From NCBI RefSeq assembly GCF_009741265.1, contig NZ_WOWL01000001.1, positions 1,240,001 through 1,304,000 of the forward strand: DNA of 64,000 bases, in the 5' to 3' direction. The notes beneath the pieces are model-generated. The model was not told the origin of the DNA, made no database searches, and saw only the letters and a list, made by a program, of their open reading frames with translations. Positions within the stretch are counted from its first letter, which is position 1. The number at the start of each line of letters is the position of its first letter. A program made the translations under genes and the position numbers. Shown here piece after piece: positions 8,982 to 17,739 of the stretch. The DNA comes from Pseudarthrobacter sp. GA104. GTDB taxonomy: Bacteria > Actinomycetota > Actinomycetes > Actinomycetales > Micrococcaceae.

Positions 8982-9215
8982 CTACATGGCCTGGACGGGC
9001 TTCTTCCGGCCAAAAATGAAGTAGCCCATGGGACCGATGAAGTTGATGAAGGACGCCGCCCGCCAGGCGGCCTTGGGACCGTTGATCAGCGCAGCAGGGC
9101 GCTTGGAGATGTCCCGCTGCGCTGCCACCAGAAGTGACACCTGAGCGATGCCCACCAAAATGGTGCCGGCCTTGGCTGACGGAGGCATTTCCTTCCAGGT
9201 CTTTTTCTGTGCCAT
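8982..9215 (-). CDS. Small membrane protein with PLDc_N-like segment
   Basis: The 77-residue protein has two hydrophobic stretches, ~17-37 (ILVGIAQVSLLVAAQ) and ~53-70 (FINFIGPMGYFIFGRKK). The second resembles the PLDc_N motif found at the N-terminus of cardiolipin synthases and in stand-alone small membrane proteins of actinobacteria. A ribosome site (AAGGAGCAGAGAAC) precedes the ATG. It stands alone between mcrB and the thioesterase, all on the minus strand. Function is unknown. Confidence 0.65.
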   Translation of the reverse strand: MAQKKTWKEMPPSAKAGTILVGIAQVSLLVAAQRDISKRPAALINGPKAAWRAASFINFIGPMGYFIFGRKKPVQAM

Positions 9216-9304
9216 GTTCTCTGCTCCTTGGTTGGGGTTTCAGTTTCCGGTGCGGGCCACCGCTGCGCAATGGGTGGCGGTACCCTGCGCGCCCGCAGTC
9301 CGGC

Positions 9305-9808
9305 TCAGGCCGTGAACGGAGCCAGCCGTTCCTTCTGTTCCGGGGTGAGCCGCTGGACCCGGCCTGTGGCCTCGTCCACGAACGCCAGGTGGCTGCTCGC
9401 CTTCACGCAGTCCTCCCTGGTGACCGGATCCTGGACCAGGTAGTGGATATCGAAGCTGGCCCCCTTGACGGCCCCGATCCACACCAGGACCACGGCCGGG
9501 ACGTTGCGGTATTCAAGGGTCCTGACGTACCGGATCTTGTGGTCCACCACCAGGGCCATGGTTCCGTCCGGGACATCGTTGAACAGTGAGACGTGGGGTT
9601 CGATGCCGGGCAGCCCCGCGCCCCGGGGCGGGCCGAAGGCCGCGATCCGGGCTTCCTCCAGCATCCGGACGATCTGGACGTTGTTGATGTGCCCGTACGC
9701 GTCCATGTCACCCCAGCGCATGGGCACCAGGACCTCGATCCGGCGGCCGCCCGCGGATTCTGGCTGCGCCGGGGTGGCCTGCTGCGCGGGCGCCTCCTGC
9801 GTGCTCAA
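9305..9808 (-). CDS. Acyl-CoA thioesterase, hot-dog fold (4HBT family)
   Basis: The 167-residue protein has a disordered N-terminus (~1-22) and then a single hot-dog domain. The active-site motif DAYGHINN (D36-N43) is the DxxGHxN motif of the 4-hydroxybenzoyl-CoA thioesterase family. A later segment (KIRYVRTLEYRNVP) matches the central strand. The natural acyl-CoA substrate is not known. Its ATG overlaps the stop of the upstream ABC exporter gene by 4 nt, so three genes form one transcript. Whether the thioesterase serves the exporter is unclear. Confidence 0.85.
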   Translation of the reverse strand: MSTQEAPAQQATPAQPESAGGRRIEVLVPMRWGDMDAYGHINNVQIVRMLEEARIAAFGPPRGAGLPGIEPHVSLFNDVPDGTMALVVDHKIRYVRTLEYRNVPAVVLVWIGAVKGASFDIHYLVQDPVTREDCVKASSHLAFVDEATGRVQRLTPEQKERLAPFTA

Positions 9809-11880
9809 CTGTGCACCGCCGTCGAATCGTCCACGGGGACTTCCTCCGCGTCCGCTCCGGCGAACTGGGACCTGTACAGGCGGTAGTACGCGCCCTGCGC
9901 GGCGAGGAGGGCCTTGTGGTTGCCCTGTTCCACGATCTTGCCGTTTTCCATGACCAGGATGGTATCGGCATCGCGGATCGTGGAGAGCCGGTGCGCAATG
10001 ACGAAGCTGGTGCGGTCCGTGCGCAGGGCCGCCATCGCCTTTTGCACCAGCAGCTCGGTGCGGGTGTCAACGGAGCTCGTGGCTTCGTCGAGGATCAGCA
10101 GTGAGGGGTTCGCGACGAAGGCGCGGGCAATGGTGATCAGCTGCTTCTCGCCGGCGCTGACATTGTTGCCTTCCTCGTCGATCACGGTGTTGTAGCCCTC
10201 GGGCAGGGCCCGCACGAAGCGGTCCACGAAGGTTGCCTTGGCGGCCGCCATTACCTGCTCCTCGGTGGCCTCAAGGTTTCCGTAGCGGATGTTGTCGTAG
10301 ATGGAGCCGCCGAACAGCCAGGCATCCTGCAGCACCATGCCCACCTTGGACCGGAGCTCGGAGCGGCTGAGGTGGGTGATGTCCACGCCGTCCAGCATGA
10401 TGGACCCGGCATTGAGCTCGTAGAACCGCATCACCAGGTTCACCAGGGTTGTCTTTCCCGCCCCGGTGGGCCCGACGATGGCCACGGTGTTTCCCGGCTC
10501 GGCAGTAAAGGACAGGTTCTCGATGAGTTCCTTGTCCTCGGTGTAGCTGAAGGTGACGTTCTTGAAGTCGACGTGGCCGTCGGTCCTGGCCGGCAGGTGC
10601 TCGGTGGCGGTCTCCGTGTCCTGCTCGTCTGCGTCCAGGAATTCGAAGGCCCGCTCGGCGGACGCCACCCCGGACTGCAGCATGTTGGCCATGCCGGCCA
10701 TCTGGCCCAGCGGCTGCGTGAACTCCCGCGAGTACTGGATGAACGCGGTGGCATCGCCCAGGGACATGGACCCCGAAGCAACCCGGAGGCCGCCCACGAC
10801 GGCGATGCCCACATAACTGAGGTAGGAAACGAACTGCATCACGGGGAAGATGATGCCGGACACGAACTGTGCCCCGAAGCTGGCCCTGTACAGGGCCTCG
10901 TTGCGTTCTTCGAACCGTTCCAGCATGTCCGCGTCCCGGCCGAAGACCCGCACCAGGTCGTGGCCGGAGAATGATTCCTCGATCTGCCCGTTGAGGGCTC
11001 CTGTGTTCTTCCACTGGGCTGCGAAGAGCTTCTGGCTGCGCACCCCGATCATGCCTGCCGCGACGCCGGAAAGCGGCAACGCAACCAGGGCGATCACGGC
11101 CAACTGCCAGGACACGATGAACATCATGATCACGATGCCCGCCACCGTCAGCAGCGAGTTGACCAGCTGGGCGAAGGCCTGCTGGAGCGCCTGCTGGATG
11201 TTGTCGACGTCGTTCGTCACCCGGGAGAGCACGTCGCCGCGCTGGCGGGTATCGAAGTAGTTCAGCGGCAGCCGGTTCAGCTTCTTCTCCGTATCATCGC
11301 GGAGCCGCCGGATTACCTTCATCACGATGCGGTTGAGCACATAGCCCTGCAGCCAGAGGAAGATGTTGGCCACGAAGTACATCAGCAGGACCACCGCGAT
11401 GAGCAGGGTGAGCTTGTCGAAGTCGATGCCGGCGCCGGGCACCAGTTCCATCCGGGACACCATGTCCGCGAAGTTGTCCTGGCCCTGCCGGCGCAGCCCG
11501 TCCACAAACTGTTCCTTGCTGACGCCCGGCGGAAGCTGCTTGCCTACCACGCCGGCGAAGATCACGTCCATGGCCTGGCCCAGGATCTTGGGGGCGATGA
11601 CGTTGAGGACCACGGCGATTACCACCATGCCCACCACCACGTAGATCCCCAGGGCTTCCGGCTTCAGCAGCCCCATCAACCGCTTGGCGGACGGCCAGAA
11701 GTGCTCGGCCTTCTTGGCGGGGATCCCGCCGAACATGTCCCCGTCCGATTCGGAAGGAGTGTACTCCTCCTCAACGAAGTCGTCGTCCTCGACGGGTGCG
11801 GCCGCCTGCCCGGCGTCGAGCTCGTCCTGGGCTGACGCTGTTCCCCGACTGTCCGTGGAGTCCTTCTTGGGGGCGCTCAT
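9805..11880 (-). CDS. ABC exporter half-transporter, catalytic NBD
   Basis: The 691-residue half-transporter has an acidic N-terminal tail (~1-75), six membrane helices (~85-390) and a nucleotide-binding domain. Walker A has K476 (GPTGAGKTT), and Walker B LLILDEATSSVD keeps the catalytic E599. Its signature loop is VSAGEKQ instead of the canonical LSGGQ. Together with the upstream partner it should form a heterodimeric exporter with one full and one degenerate ATP site, as in TM287/288 or BmrCD. The partner starts the operon and overlaps this gene by 4 nt. The substrate is unknown; drugs or lipids are typical. Confidence 0.92.
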   Translation of the reverse strand: MSAPKKDSTDSRGTASAQDELDAGQAAAPVEDDDFVEEEYTPSESDGDMFGGIPAKKAEHFWPSAKRLMGLLKPEALGIYVVVGMVVIAVVLNVIAPKILGQAMDVIFAGVVGKQLPPGVSKEQFVDGLRRQGQDNFADMVSRMELVPGAGIDFDKLTLLIAVVLLMYFVANIFLWLQGYVLNRIVMKVIRRLRDDTEKKLNRLPLNYFDTRQRGDVLSRVTNDVDNIQQALQQAFAQLVNSLLTVAGIVIMMFIVSWQLAVIALVALPLSGVAAGMIGVRSQKLFAAQWKNTGALNGQIEESFSGHDLVRVFGRDADMLERFEERNEALYRASFGAQFVSGIIFPVMQFVSYLSYVGIAVVGGLRVASGSMSLGDATAFIQYSREFTQPLGQMAGMANMLQSGVASAERAFEFLDADEQDTETATEHLPARTDGHVDFKNVTFSYTEDKELIENLSFTAEPGNTVAIVGPTGAGKTTLVNLVMRFYELNAGSIMLDGVDITHLSRSELRSKVGMVLQDAWLFGGSIYDNIRYGNLEATEEQVMAAAKATFVDRFVRALPEGYNTVIDEEGNNVSAGEKQLITIARAFVANPSLLILDEATSSVDTRTELLVQKAMAALRTDRTSFVIAHRLSTIRDADTILVMENGKIVEQGNHKALLAAQGAYYRLYRSQFAGADAEEVPVDDSTAVHS

Positions 11881-13616
11881 GCCATTTCCTCCACGCTCAG
11901 CTGGGATTCAACGATTTCCTGGTAGGTGGGCGAGGTTTCCAGGAGTTCCTCATGTGTTCCACGGTCAACGATCCGCCCGTTGTCCAGCACCAGGATCTGG
12001 TCGGCCTCGGTAATGGTGGAGATCCGCTGGGCCACGATGATTACCGTGGCATCCGAGGTGGTGCGTTTGAGGGCGGCACGGAGCCGGGCGTCCGTGGCAA
12101 CATCCAGGGCGGAGAAGGAATCGTCGAAGAGGTACACCCGGGGTTTGGTGACGAGTGCCCTGGCGATGCACAGGCGCTGGCGCTGGCCGCCGGAGACGTT
12201 GGTGCCGCCCTGGGCGATGCGCGAGCCGAGCCCGTTCTTCTTGGCGCGGACAAACTCCTCGCCCTGCGCCACGCCCAGGGCCTCCCACAGTTCCTGGTCC
12301 GTGGCGTCGGTCTTTCCGAACCGCAGGTTGTGCCCGATGGTGCCGGAGAAGAGGTAGGGCCGCTGGGGCACCAGGGCAACGCGTTTGGTGATCTCCGCCC
12401 GGTCCATTCTGTCCACGGGAACACCGTCCAGCAGCACCTCCCCTTCCACAGGGTCGTAGAGCCGCGGCAGGAGGGACAGGAGCGAGGTTTTGCCGGCCCC
12501 GGTGGAACCGATAATGGCGAGGGTCTGCCCGGGACGCGCCGTGAAGCTGATGTTGCTCAGCACGGGCGATTCAGCGCCCGGGTAGGCGAAGGTGACGTTC
12601 CGGTACTCGACGACGCCGCTCAGCATGGCGGGCGCCTCCGGACGTTCCGGATCGTGGATGGAGGGTTCGACGTCGAGCACTTCACCGATGCGGTCCGCGC
12701 ATACGGAGGCGCGCGGAATCATCATCGCCATGAAGGTGCCCATCATGACGGCCATCAGGATCTGGAGCAGGTACTGCAGGAAGGCGGTGAGGGCGCCCAC
12801 CTGCATCTCGCCGGAGTCCACCCGCTGCCCGCCGAACCACAGCACGGCGGCGGTGGACAGGTGCAGGATCATGCTGATGGCGGGGAACATCAGGACAAAC
12901 AGGGAACCGATCTTCAGCGAGACGTCCGTCAGTTCCTTATTGGCCTCGCCGAAGCGCCCGGTTTCATAGGGTTCGCGCACAAAGGCCCGGACAACCCGGA
13001 TGCCAATGATCTGTTCCCGCAGCACGGCGTTGATGCGGTCGATTTTCTTCTGCATGGACCGGAACAGCGGAATGAGCCGGACCACCAGGTAGCCCACCAC
13101 CACGGTCAGGAGGGGCACGGAAACCCACACGAGCCAGGACAGGTTGAGGTCCTCGCGCAGCGCCATGATGATGCCGCCCACGCACATGATGGGGGTGGCC
13201 ACCATGAAGTTCAGTCCCATCAGGACGAGCATCTGGACCTGCTGGACATCGTTGGTCCCGCGGGTGATGAGCGTGGGGGCACCAAAGGCGTTGACGTCCC
13301 TGGCCGAGAAACTGGTGACCTTGCGGAACACGCCGCGCCGGAGGTCGCGGCCTATGGCCATGGCGATTTTGGACCCAAAGTAGACACCGGCGATGGCGGT
13401 GCCCACCTGGACGAAGGCCACCAGCAGCATCACGGCGCCGGTGCGCCAGATGAAGTCCGTGTCCCCGCGGGAAACCCCTTCGTCAATGATCTGGGCGTTC
13501 AGGCTGGGCAGGTACAGCGCCGCCATGGTGGACGCCAGCTGAAACACAATGACGGCCACAATGTACGGCATGTACGGCCTGGAAAACCGTCGTATCAGGG
13601 TCAGGAGCATGCCCAC
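11877..13616 (-). CDS. ABC exporter half-transporter, degenerate NBD
   Basis: The 579-residue protein has six membrane helices (~15-310) and an ABC domain with Walker A K376 (GSTGAGKTS) and a canonical signature VSGGQRQRL. In Walker B (YLFDDSFSALD) the catalytic glutamate is replaced by Asp499, and this is the usual mark of the non-hydrolysing subunit of heterodimeric exporters. It is first in a three-gene operon (this gene, the catalytic half, the thioesterase), each joined by a 4-nt overlap. The gene has no linked regulator, and no ligand can be inferred. Confidence 0.92.
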   Translation of the reverse strand: MGMLLTLIRRFSRPYMPYIVAVIVFQLASTMAALYLPSLNAQIIDEGVSRGDTDFIWRTGAVMLLVAFVQVGTAIAGVYFGSKIAMAIGRDLRRGVFRKVTSFSARDVNAFGAPTLITRGTNDVQQVQMLVLMGLNFMVATPIMCVGGIIMALREDLNLSWLVWVSVPLLTVVVGYLVVRLIPLFRSMQKKIDRINAVLREQIIGIRVVRAFVREPYETGRFGEANKELTDVSLKIGSLFVLMFPAISMILHLSTAAVLWFGGQRVDSGEMQVGALTAFLQYLLQILMAVMMGTFMAMMIPRASVCADRIGEVLDVEPSIHDPERPEAPAMLSGVVEYRNVTFAYPGAESPVLSNISFTARPGQTLAIIGSTGAGKTSLLSLLPRLYDPVEGEVLLDGVPVDRMDRAEITKRVALVPQRPYLFSGTIGHNLRFGKTDATDQELWEALGVAQGEEFVRAKKNGLGSRIAQGGTNVSGGQRQRLCIARALVTKPRVYLFDDSFSALDVATDARLRAALKRTTSDATVIIVAQRISTITEADQILVLDNGRIVDRGTHEELLETSPTYQEIVESQLSVEEMA

Positions 13617-13772
13617 GGGTCCTTAGGATGGGTTCGAAGAATGGTTCGGAAAAGCACGAGGCTTAAGTAGTAGCAGCCGGGGCTGACATCCTTGGCTTTC
13701 CCACTCTACGAAACTCCTCCCCGCGGTGAAACAGGCCCCGCAAAAGATCATCCGTGGGGAGTACTGCCTGCA

Positions 13773-15392
13773 TTACCTGCCCGCCGGGGCGGGCTCCGCC
13801 GTCGTGCTTTCCTGCTCCCGCGCCTGCTCCGGCGCCGGCTGGATGTCCACGGTCCGCCGCAGCGGCTTTTCCTTGATGAACAGCACGGACACCAGGGCGA
13901 CGACGGCCACGGCGGCTGAAATCAGGAACACTTCCGCGGTGGCGTCACCGTAGGCGGCCCGCATGATGTCACGAACGGGTTCCGGCATGTGCGCCAGGTC
14001 CATGCTGGAGCCCGCTGCGCCGCCCTGGACGGGGATGCCGGCCGCCGCCAGTCCCCGGGTGGCCAGTTCGCTGACCCTGTTGGCCAGGATGGCGCCCAGG
14101 ACGGAGACGCCAATGGCACCGCCCACGGACCGGAAGAACGCCACGGAGGCGCTGGCCGTTCCAATGTCCGCAGCGCGGACCGTGTTCTGCACTGCCAGCA
14201 CGAGGTTTTGCATCAGCATGCCCAGGCCAAGGCCCAGCACCGCGGTGAAGATTCCGGCGTGCCAGAGCTCCGTGGTGTGGTCCATGGTGCCTGCCAGCCC
14301 CAGCCCGCCGATCAGGAAGACGGATCCCGCGATCAGGTAGCCCTTCCACTTTCCGGTGCGGCTGATCAGGAGTCCGGAAGCCACTGAACCCGCCAGGTTG
14401 CCCGCGATCATGGGCAAGGTAAGGAGTCCGGCCTCCGTGGGGGTGGCGCCGCGGGCCACTTGGAAGTACTGCCCCAGGAAGGTTGAGGAGCCGAACATCG
14501 CGATACCCACGGCTACGGAGGCGAGGATGGCAAGGGCCGTGGTGCGTTCGGAGATGATCTTGAGCGGGATGATCGGCTGCTCCACCTTGGATTCCACCAG
14601 GACCAGCAGCGCCAGCAGGAGGATTCCGCCGCCGACCATGAGGGCGGACTCCCAGGAGATCCAGTCGTAGTACGCGGGGTTGCCGGCGAAGGAGACCCAG
14701 ATCAGCAGCAGGCTTACCCCGGAGGTGAGCAGGACGGAACCGAGCCAGTCGATCTTGGCGGGCCGGCGGACGTGGCTGATCTTGAGGGTGACCTGCAGGA
14801 GGATCAGGGCGACGACGGCGAGCGGCACGCACACGAAGAAGGTCCAGCGCCAGCCCAGCGGGCTGTCCACGATGAAACCGCCCAGCAACGGTCCCCCGGC
14901 GGTGCCCACTGCCATGACCGCGCCCATGTAACCGGAGTATTTCCCGCGGTTCCGCGGCGGGATCATGGTGCCGATGATGGCCTGGGCCAATGCCGTCAGA
15001 CCGCCCATGGCTACGCCCTGGATGACCCGCGCACCCAGCAGCAGCGGGATGGTTTCGGAGAGGCCTGCCATGACGGAACCTGCAACGAAGATGATGATGC
15101 TGAGCTGGACCAGGAGCTTCTTGTTGAAGAGGTCAGCCAGCTTGCCCCAGATGGGCGTGGTGGCGGCGTTGGCCAGCAGCGCTGCGGTGATCACCCAGGC
15201 GAAGTCGGTCTGGGTTCCGTGCAGGTCGGACATGATGGTCGGCAGGGCGTTGGCCACGATCGTGCTGCTGAGAATCGCCGTGAAGAAGGCGGCGAGGAGG
15301 CCGGTGAGCGCTTCCATGATCTGGCGGTGGGACATTTCGGGCGGTGCAGCGGGTGCACTCAACGTGGTGACCCGGGCGGCTGTGGTTGCCAT
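13773..15392 (-). CDS. MFS multidrug exporter, DHA2 (14-TM, EmrB-like)
   Basis: The 539-residue protein begins at ATG 15392 and has about 14 hydrophobic helices. Helix 1 (SSTIVANALPTI) carries the DHA2-type drug-exporter motif. Motif A-like GKLADLFNKK lies between helices 2 and 3 and GGPLLGGFI is the antiporter motif C. The open frame runs upstream through marR in another reading frame, but that part has no membrane character and is not coding. The gene lies 10 bp after marR on the same strand and should be de-repressed when MarR binds a ligand. Confidence 0.92.
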   Translation of the reverse strand: MATTAARVTTLSAPAAPPEMSHRQIMEALTGLLAAFFTAILSSTIVANALPTIMSDLHGTQTDFAWVITAALLANAATTPIWGKLADLFNKKLLVQLSIIIFVAGSVMAGLSETIPLLLGARVIQGVAMGGLTALAQAIIGTMIPPRNRGKYSGYMGAVMAVGTAGGPLLGGFIVDSPLGWRWTFFVCVPLAVVALILLQVTLKISHVRRPAKIDWLGSVLLTSGVSLLLIWVSFAGNPAYYDWISWESALMVGGGILLLALLVLVESKVEQPIIPLKIISERTTALAILASVAVGIAMFGSSTFLGQYFQVARGATPTEAGLLTLPMIAGNLAGSVASGLLISRTGKWKGYLIAGSVFLIGGLGLAGTMDHTTELWHAGIFTAVLGLGLGMLMQNLVLAVQNTVRAADIGTASASVAFFRSVGGAIGVSVLGAILANRVSELATRGLAAAGIPVQGGAAGSSMDLAHMPEPVRDIMRAAYGDATAEVFLISAAVAVVALVSVLFIKEKPLRRTVDIQPAPEQAREQESTTAEPAPAGR

Positions 15393-15402
15393 AGGTTTGC
15401 TC

Positions 15403-15873
15403 CTAGGGGGTGGTGATGGTGCCGGCCGCCGTTGCCCGGGCTGATTTCTTGAGTGATTCGGTGAGTTTGTGCAGGGTTTTCGCCGTGTTGCCGGCGTCCT
15501 CCTCGCTCCAGTCCCGCAGGTAGTCCTGCAGGGCTGCCGTCCGCTGCTCCTCGATGCTCCGGAGCCTGTCCGCTCCCAGGGGCGTGAGGGCAACCAACTG
15601 TGCCCGTCCGTCGTCGGGGTCCTGCCTGCGGACCACCAGGCCGTGCTCCTCCAGGTCCGCGATGTGGCGGCTGAGGACCGGCGCGCTGACTCCCAGCCGC
15701 TCGGCCAGGCTCGTGGCGCGCGACTCCCCCTCCCCCACGAACCGGAGGACGCCCTGGAGTGCGACTCCGGTCTCCTGCCCGCGGATTGCGGCGGTGGCGA
15801 TGCAACGCACCGCGCGCTGGAGATCGAAGATCTGGTAGACGAGATCGGCCGCCGTATCCGGTGCAACTGCCAT
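15403..15873 (-). CDS. MarR-family transcriptional regulator
   Basis: The 156-residue protein has a winged-helix core: recognition segment TSLAERLGVSAPVLSRHIAD (~57-76) and wing VVRRQDPDDGRA (~85-97). MarR proteins repress efflux genes and release DNA when bound by small molecules. ATG 15873 sits 11 nt after AAGGAG; a GTG 12 nt upstream abuts that site and is less likely. The gene leads a marR-MFS operon. A perfect 11-bp inverted repeat (15900-15935) covers its promoter and is the probable self-regulatory operator. Confidence 0.92.
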   Translation of the reverse strand: MAVAPDTAADLVYQIFDLQRAVRCIATAAIRGQETGVALQGVLRFVGEGESRATSLAERLGVSAPVLSRHIADLEEHGLVVRRQDPDDGRAQLVALTPLGADRLRSIEEQRTAALQDYLRDWSEEDAGNTAKTLHKLTESLKKSARATAAGTITTP

Positions 15874-15899
15874 TGCTACAGACACTCCTTACTTGTTTG

Positions 15900-15935
15900 C
15901 CTGAAGCAACTATATACCCATTTGGTTGCTTCAGG
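15900..15935. promoter_or_regulatory. MarR operator: perfect inverted repeat
   Basis: CCTGAAGCAAC (15900-15910) and GTTGCTTCAGG (15925-15935) are exact reverse complements separated by 14 bp. On the minus strand a plausible -10 (TATAGT) falls inside the spacer, so a bound dimer would block the marR-MFS promoter. Confidence 0.75.
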
Positions 15936-15965
15936 AAACTAAAGGGCGGATAGTGGGAAAACGAA

Positions 15966-16001
15966 GGGCCCCGGCTCCTTGCGGAGGCCGGGACCCTTTT
16001 T
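15966..16001. terminator. Rho-independent terminator after the ThDP enzyme gene
   Basis: A GC-rich stem (left arm 15966-15978, right arm 15983-15996, one bulge and one mismatch) is followed by TTTTT on the plus strand and a T-rich stretch on the minus strand. It fits a terminator for the minus-strand gene ending at 16025 and insulates it from marR. Confidence 0.7.
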
Positions 16002-16024
16002 CTGCGTATTCGGTTGAGTGGGCC

Positions 16025-17734
16025 CTATGCGGGGAGATGGGTTGGGGCGAACATCTTCAGGAGCGTTTCCACCACGACGACGTTGGGCCCGTCACCGGCG
16101 AAGCCCGCCTTGAGCGCCTCCCCCACGTCCTCCGGCGCCACTTTTGTGGCCGGCACGCCGAAGGCTTCGGCGAGTTTGACGAAGTCCGGGCGGGCCAGCT
16201 CGGTGGCGGTTGCCTTGCCGAAGGCGCCCACCATGTATTCGCGCAGGATGCCGTAGCCGCCGTCGTCCACGATCAGCCAGGTGACCGGCACGTTGTGCTG
16301 CTTCGCCGTGGCCAGTTCCGCGATGGAGTACATGGACGAGCCGTCGCCGGAGACGGCGAGCACCCGGCCCGGCTTGCCGACTGTTTCCAGCCCCACGGCG
16401 GCGCCGATCGCCGCCGGGAAGCCGTAGCCCAGGCCGCCGGCGCCTTGGGCGGAGTGGAACTGGCCCTCCCGGGCGTCCCAGCAGCTCCAGCCCCAGTAGG
16501 CGGCGATGGTCATGTCCCAGAAGGTCTGCATGTCCGCCGGGACTGCATCCCGGATGTCGGCCATGAACTTCAGCTCCTTGGCAAGGTCCTGGGATTCCAG
16601 GCGCGCCCGGACTTTCGCCAGGGATTCCTTGACCAGGTCCTCCGGAGAGGTGCCGTGCCAGTTGGGCCTGGCATGCGCAGGCTCCACCTCCAGCGCCTCG
16701 TCCAGGGCAGCCAGTGCCTGTCCCGCGTCCGCGCGGATGCCCAGCCCGGGCCGGTTGGACTCCAGGACCCGGGGTTCGGCGTCGATCTGGATGATCCTGC
16801 CGCGCGGCTCGAAAGTGAAGTAGTTGGACGTGACCTCGCCCAGCGAGGAACCGATCACCACCAGCACGTCGGCGTCCTCGAGCAGATCGGTCATGTAGCG
16901 GTCCTCGATCCAGGACTGCAGCGAGAGCTCGTGGTTCCAGGGGAATGCGCCGTTGCCGCCCGGGGTGCAGATCACGGGGGCACGCAGTTTCTCCGCAATG
17001 GAGAGCAGCGACTTCTCAGCCCGGCCCCGGCGGGTACCGCCGCCGGCAATGATGGCCGGGCGCTCGGCGGCCTGCAGCCATTTCACCGCTTCGCGGACCA
17101 GCTCCACCCGCGGCGGATTGTCCGCCGCTTCGGCGAGCGCGTCCTCCACCGGCGGCACCATGATCGGATCGAGCAGGACGTTCTGCGGAATCTCGAGCCA
17201 CACCGGCCCCTGGGGCGAGGAAATTGCCTCGGTCCAGGCGTCCTGGATGGCCGACGGGATGCCGGACGCGTGCTGGATCAGCCGCTGGCTCTTCGTCACG
17301 TTCGCGGCCGAGGCCTTCTGGTCATCAAGCTGGTGCAGCATGCCCTTGCGCCGGGCGCCCAGGCCTTCCAGCGGAATCTGGCTCGCCACCACCACCATCG
17401 GCACCCCTGTGGCATAGGCCTCCTGCAGCCCGGCCAGCGACGTCAGCGCGCCCGGGCCGGTGGAGAGGAACAGGACGCCCACTTCACCGGTGGCCCGCGA
17501 GTACCCGTCCGCAGCGAAGGCGCTGTTGTTCTCCACCCGAGAGGAAACGAACTGCAGGTTGCCCCGGCCCATCGCATCAAACAGTCCCAGCGCATGCTGC
17601 CCGGGGATGCCAAACACCGTTTTCGCGCCCAGGGCTTCCAGTGTCTCGACGACGAGGTCCCCGCCGTTGCGGGCACCCGTAACCGGACCCTTCGCTGCCG
17701 GCACCGCCGCCTTGCCCGGATCGTGCTCGACCAT
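16025..17734 (-). CDS. ThDP-dependent decarboxylase/ALS-like enzyme, candidate 2-ketoarginine decarboxylase
   Basis: The 569-residue protein has the three-domain acetolactate-synthase fold. Glu68 (SSRVENNSAFAADGYSR) is the cofactor-activating glutamate. The ThDP/Mg motif begins GDG (463-465), but the usual NN pair is replaced by D490-D491 (VDDGGYG). It is 5 bp after a ureohydrolase gene. In Pseudomonas, AruI (a ThDP decarboxylase of this family) acts on 2-ketoarginine upstream of the guanidinobutyrase GbuA, and this gene pair would fit that route. The substrate is inferred only from family and context; another 2-oxo acid is possible. Confidence 0.75.
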   Translation of the reverse strand: MVEHDPGKAAVPAAKGPVTGARNGGDLVVETLEALGAKTVFGIPGQHALGLFDAMGRGNLQFVSSRVENNSAFAADGYSRATGEVGVLFLSTGPGALTSLAGLQEAYATGVPMVVVASQIPLEGLGARRKGMLHQLDDQKASAANVTKSQRLIQHASGIPSAIQDAWTEAISSPQGPVWLEIPQNVLLDPIMVPPVEDALAEAADNPPRVELVREAVKWLQAAERPAIIAGGGTRRGRAEKSLLSIAEKLRAPVICTPGGNGAFPWNHELSLQSWIEDRYMTDLLEDADVLVVIGSSLGEVTSNYFTFEPRGRIIQIDAEPRVLESNRPGLGIRADAGQALAALDEALEVEPAHARPNWHGTSPEDLVKESLAKVRARLESQDLAKELKFMADIRDAVPADMQTFWDMTIAAYWGWSCWDAREGQFHSAQGAGGLGYGFPAAIGAAVGLETVGKPGRVLAVSGDGSSMYSIAELATAKQHNVPVTWLIVDDGGYGILREYMVGAFGKATATELARPDFVKLAEAFGVPATKVAPEDVGEALKAGFAGDGPNVVVVETLLKMFAPTHLPA

Positions 17735-17739
17735 CCCCG

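Noticed and set aside
13773-15866. Possible MarR-MFS fusion protein, since one open frame spans both
   Set aside because: The upstream part is out of frame with MarR and lacks motifs; both genes have their own starts and are separated by 10 bp.
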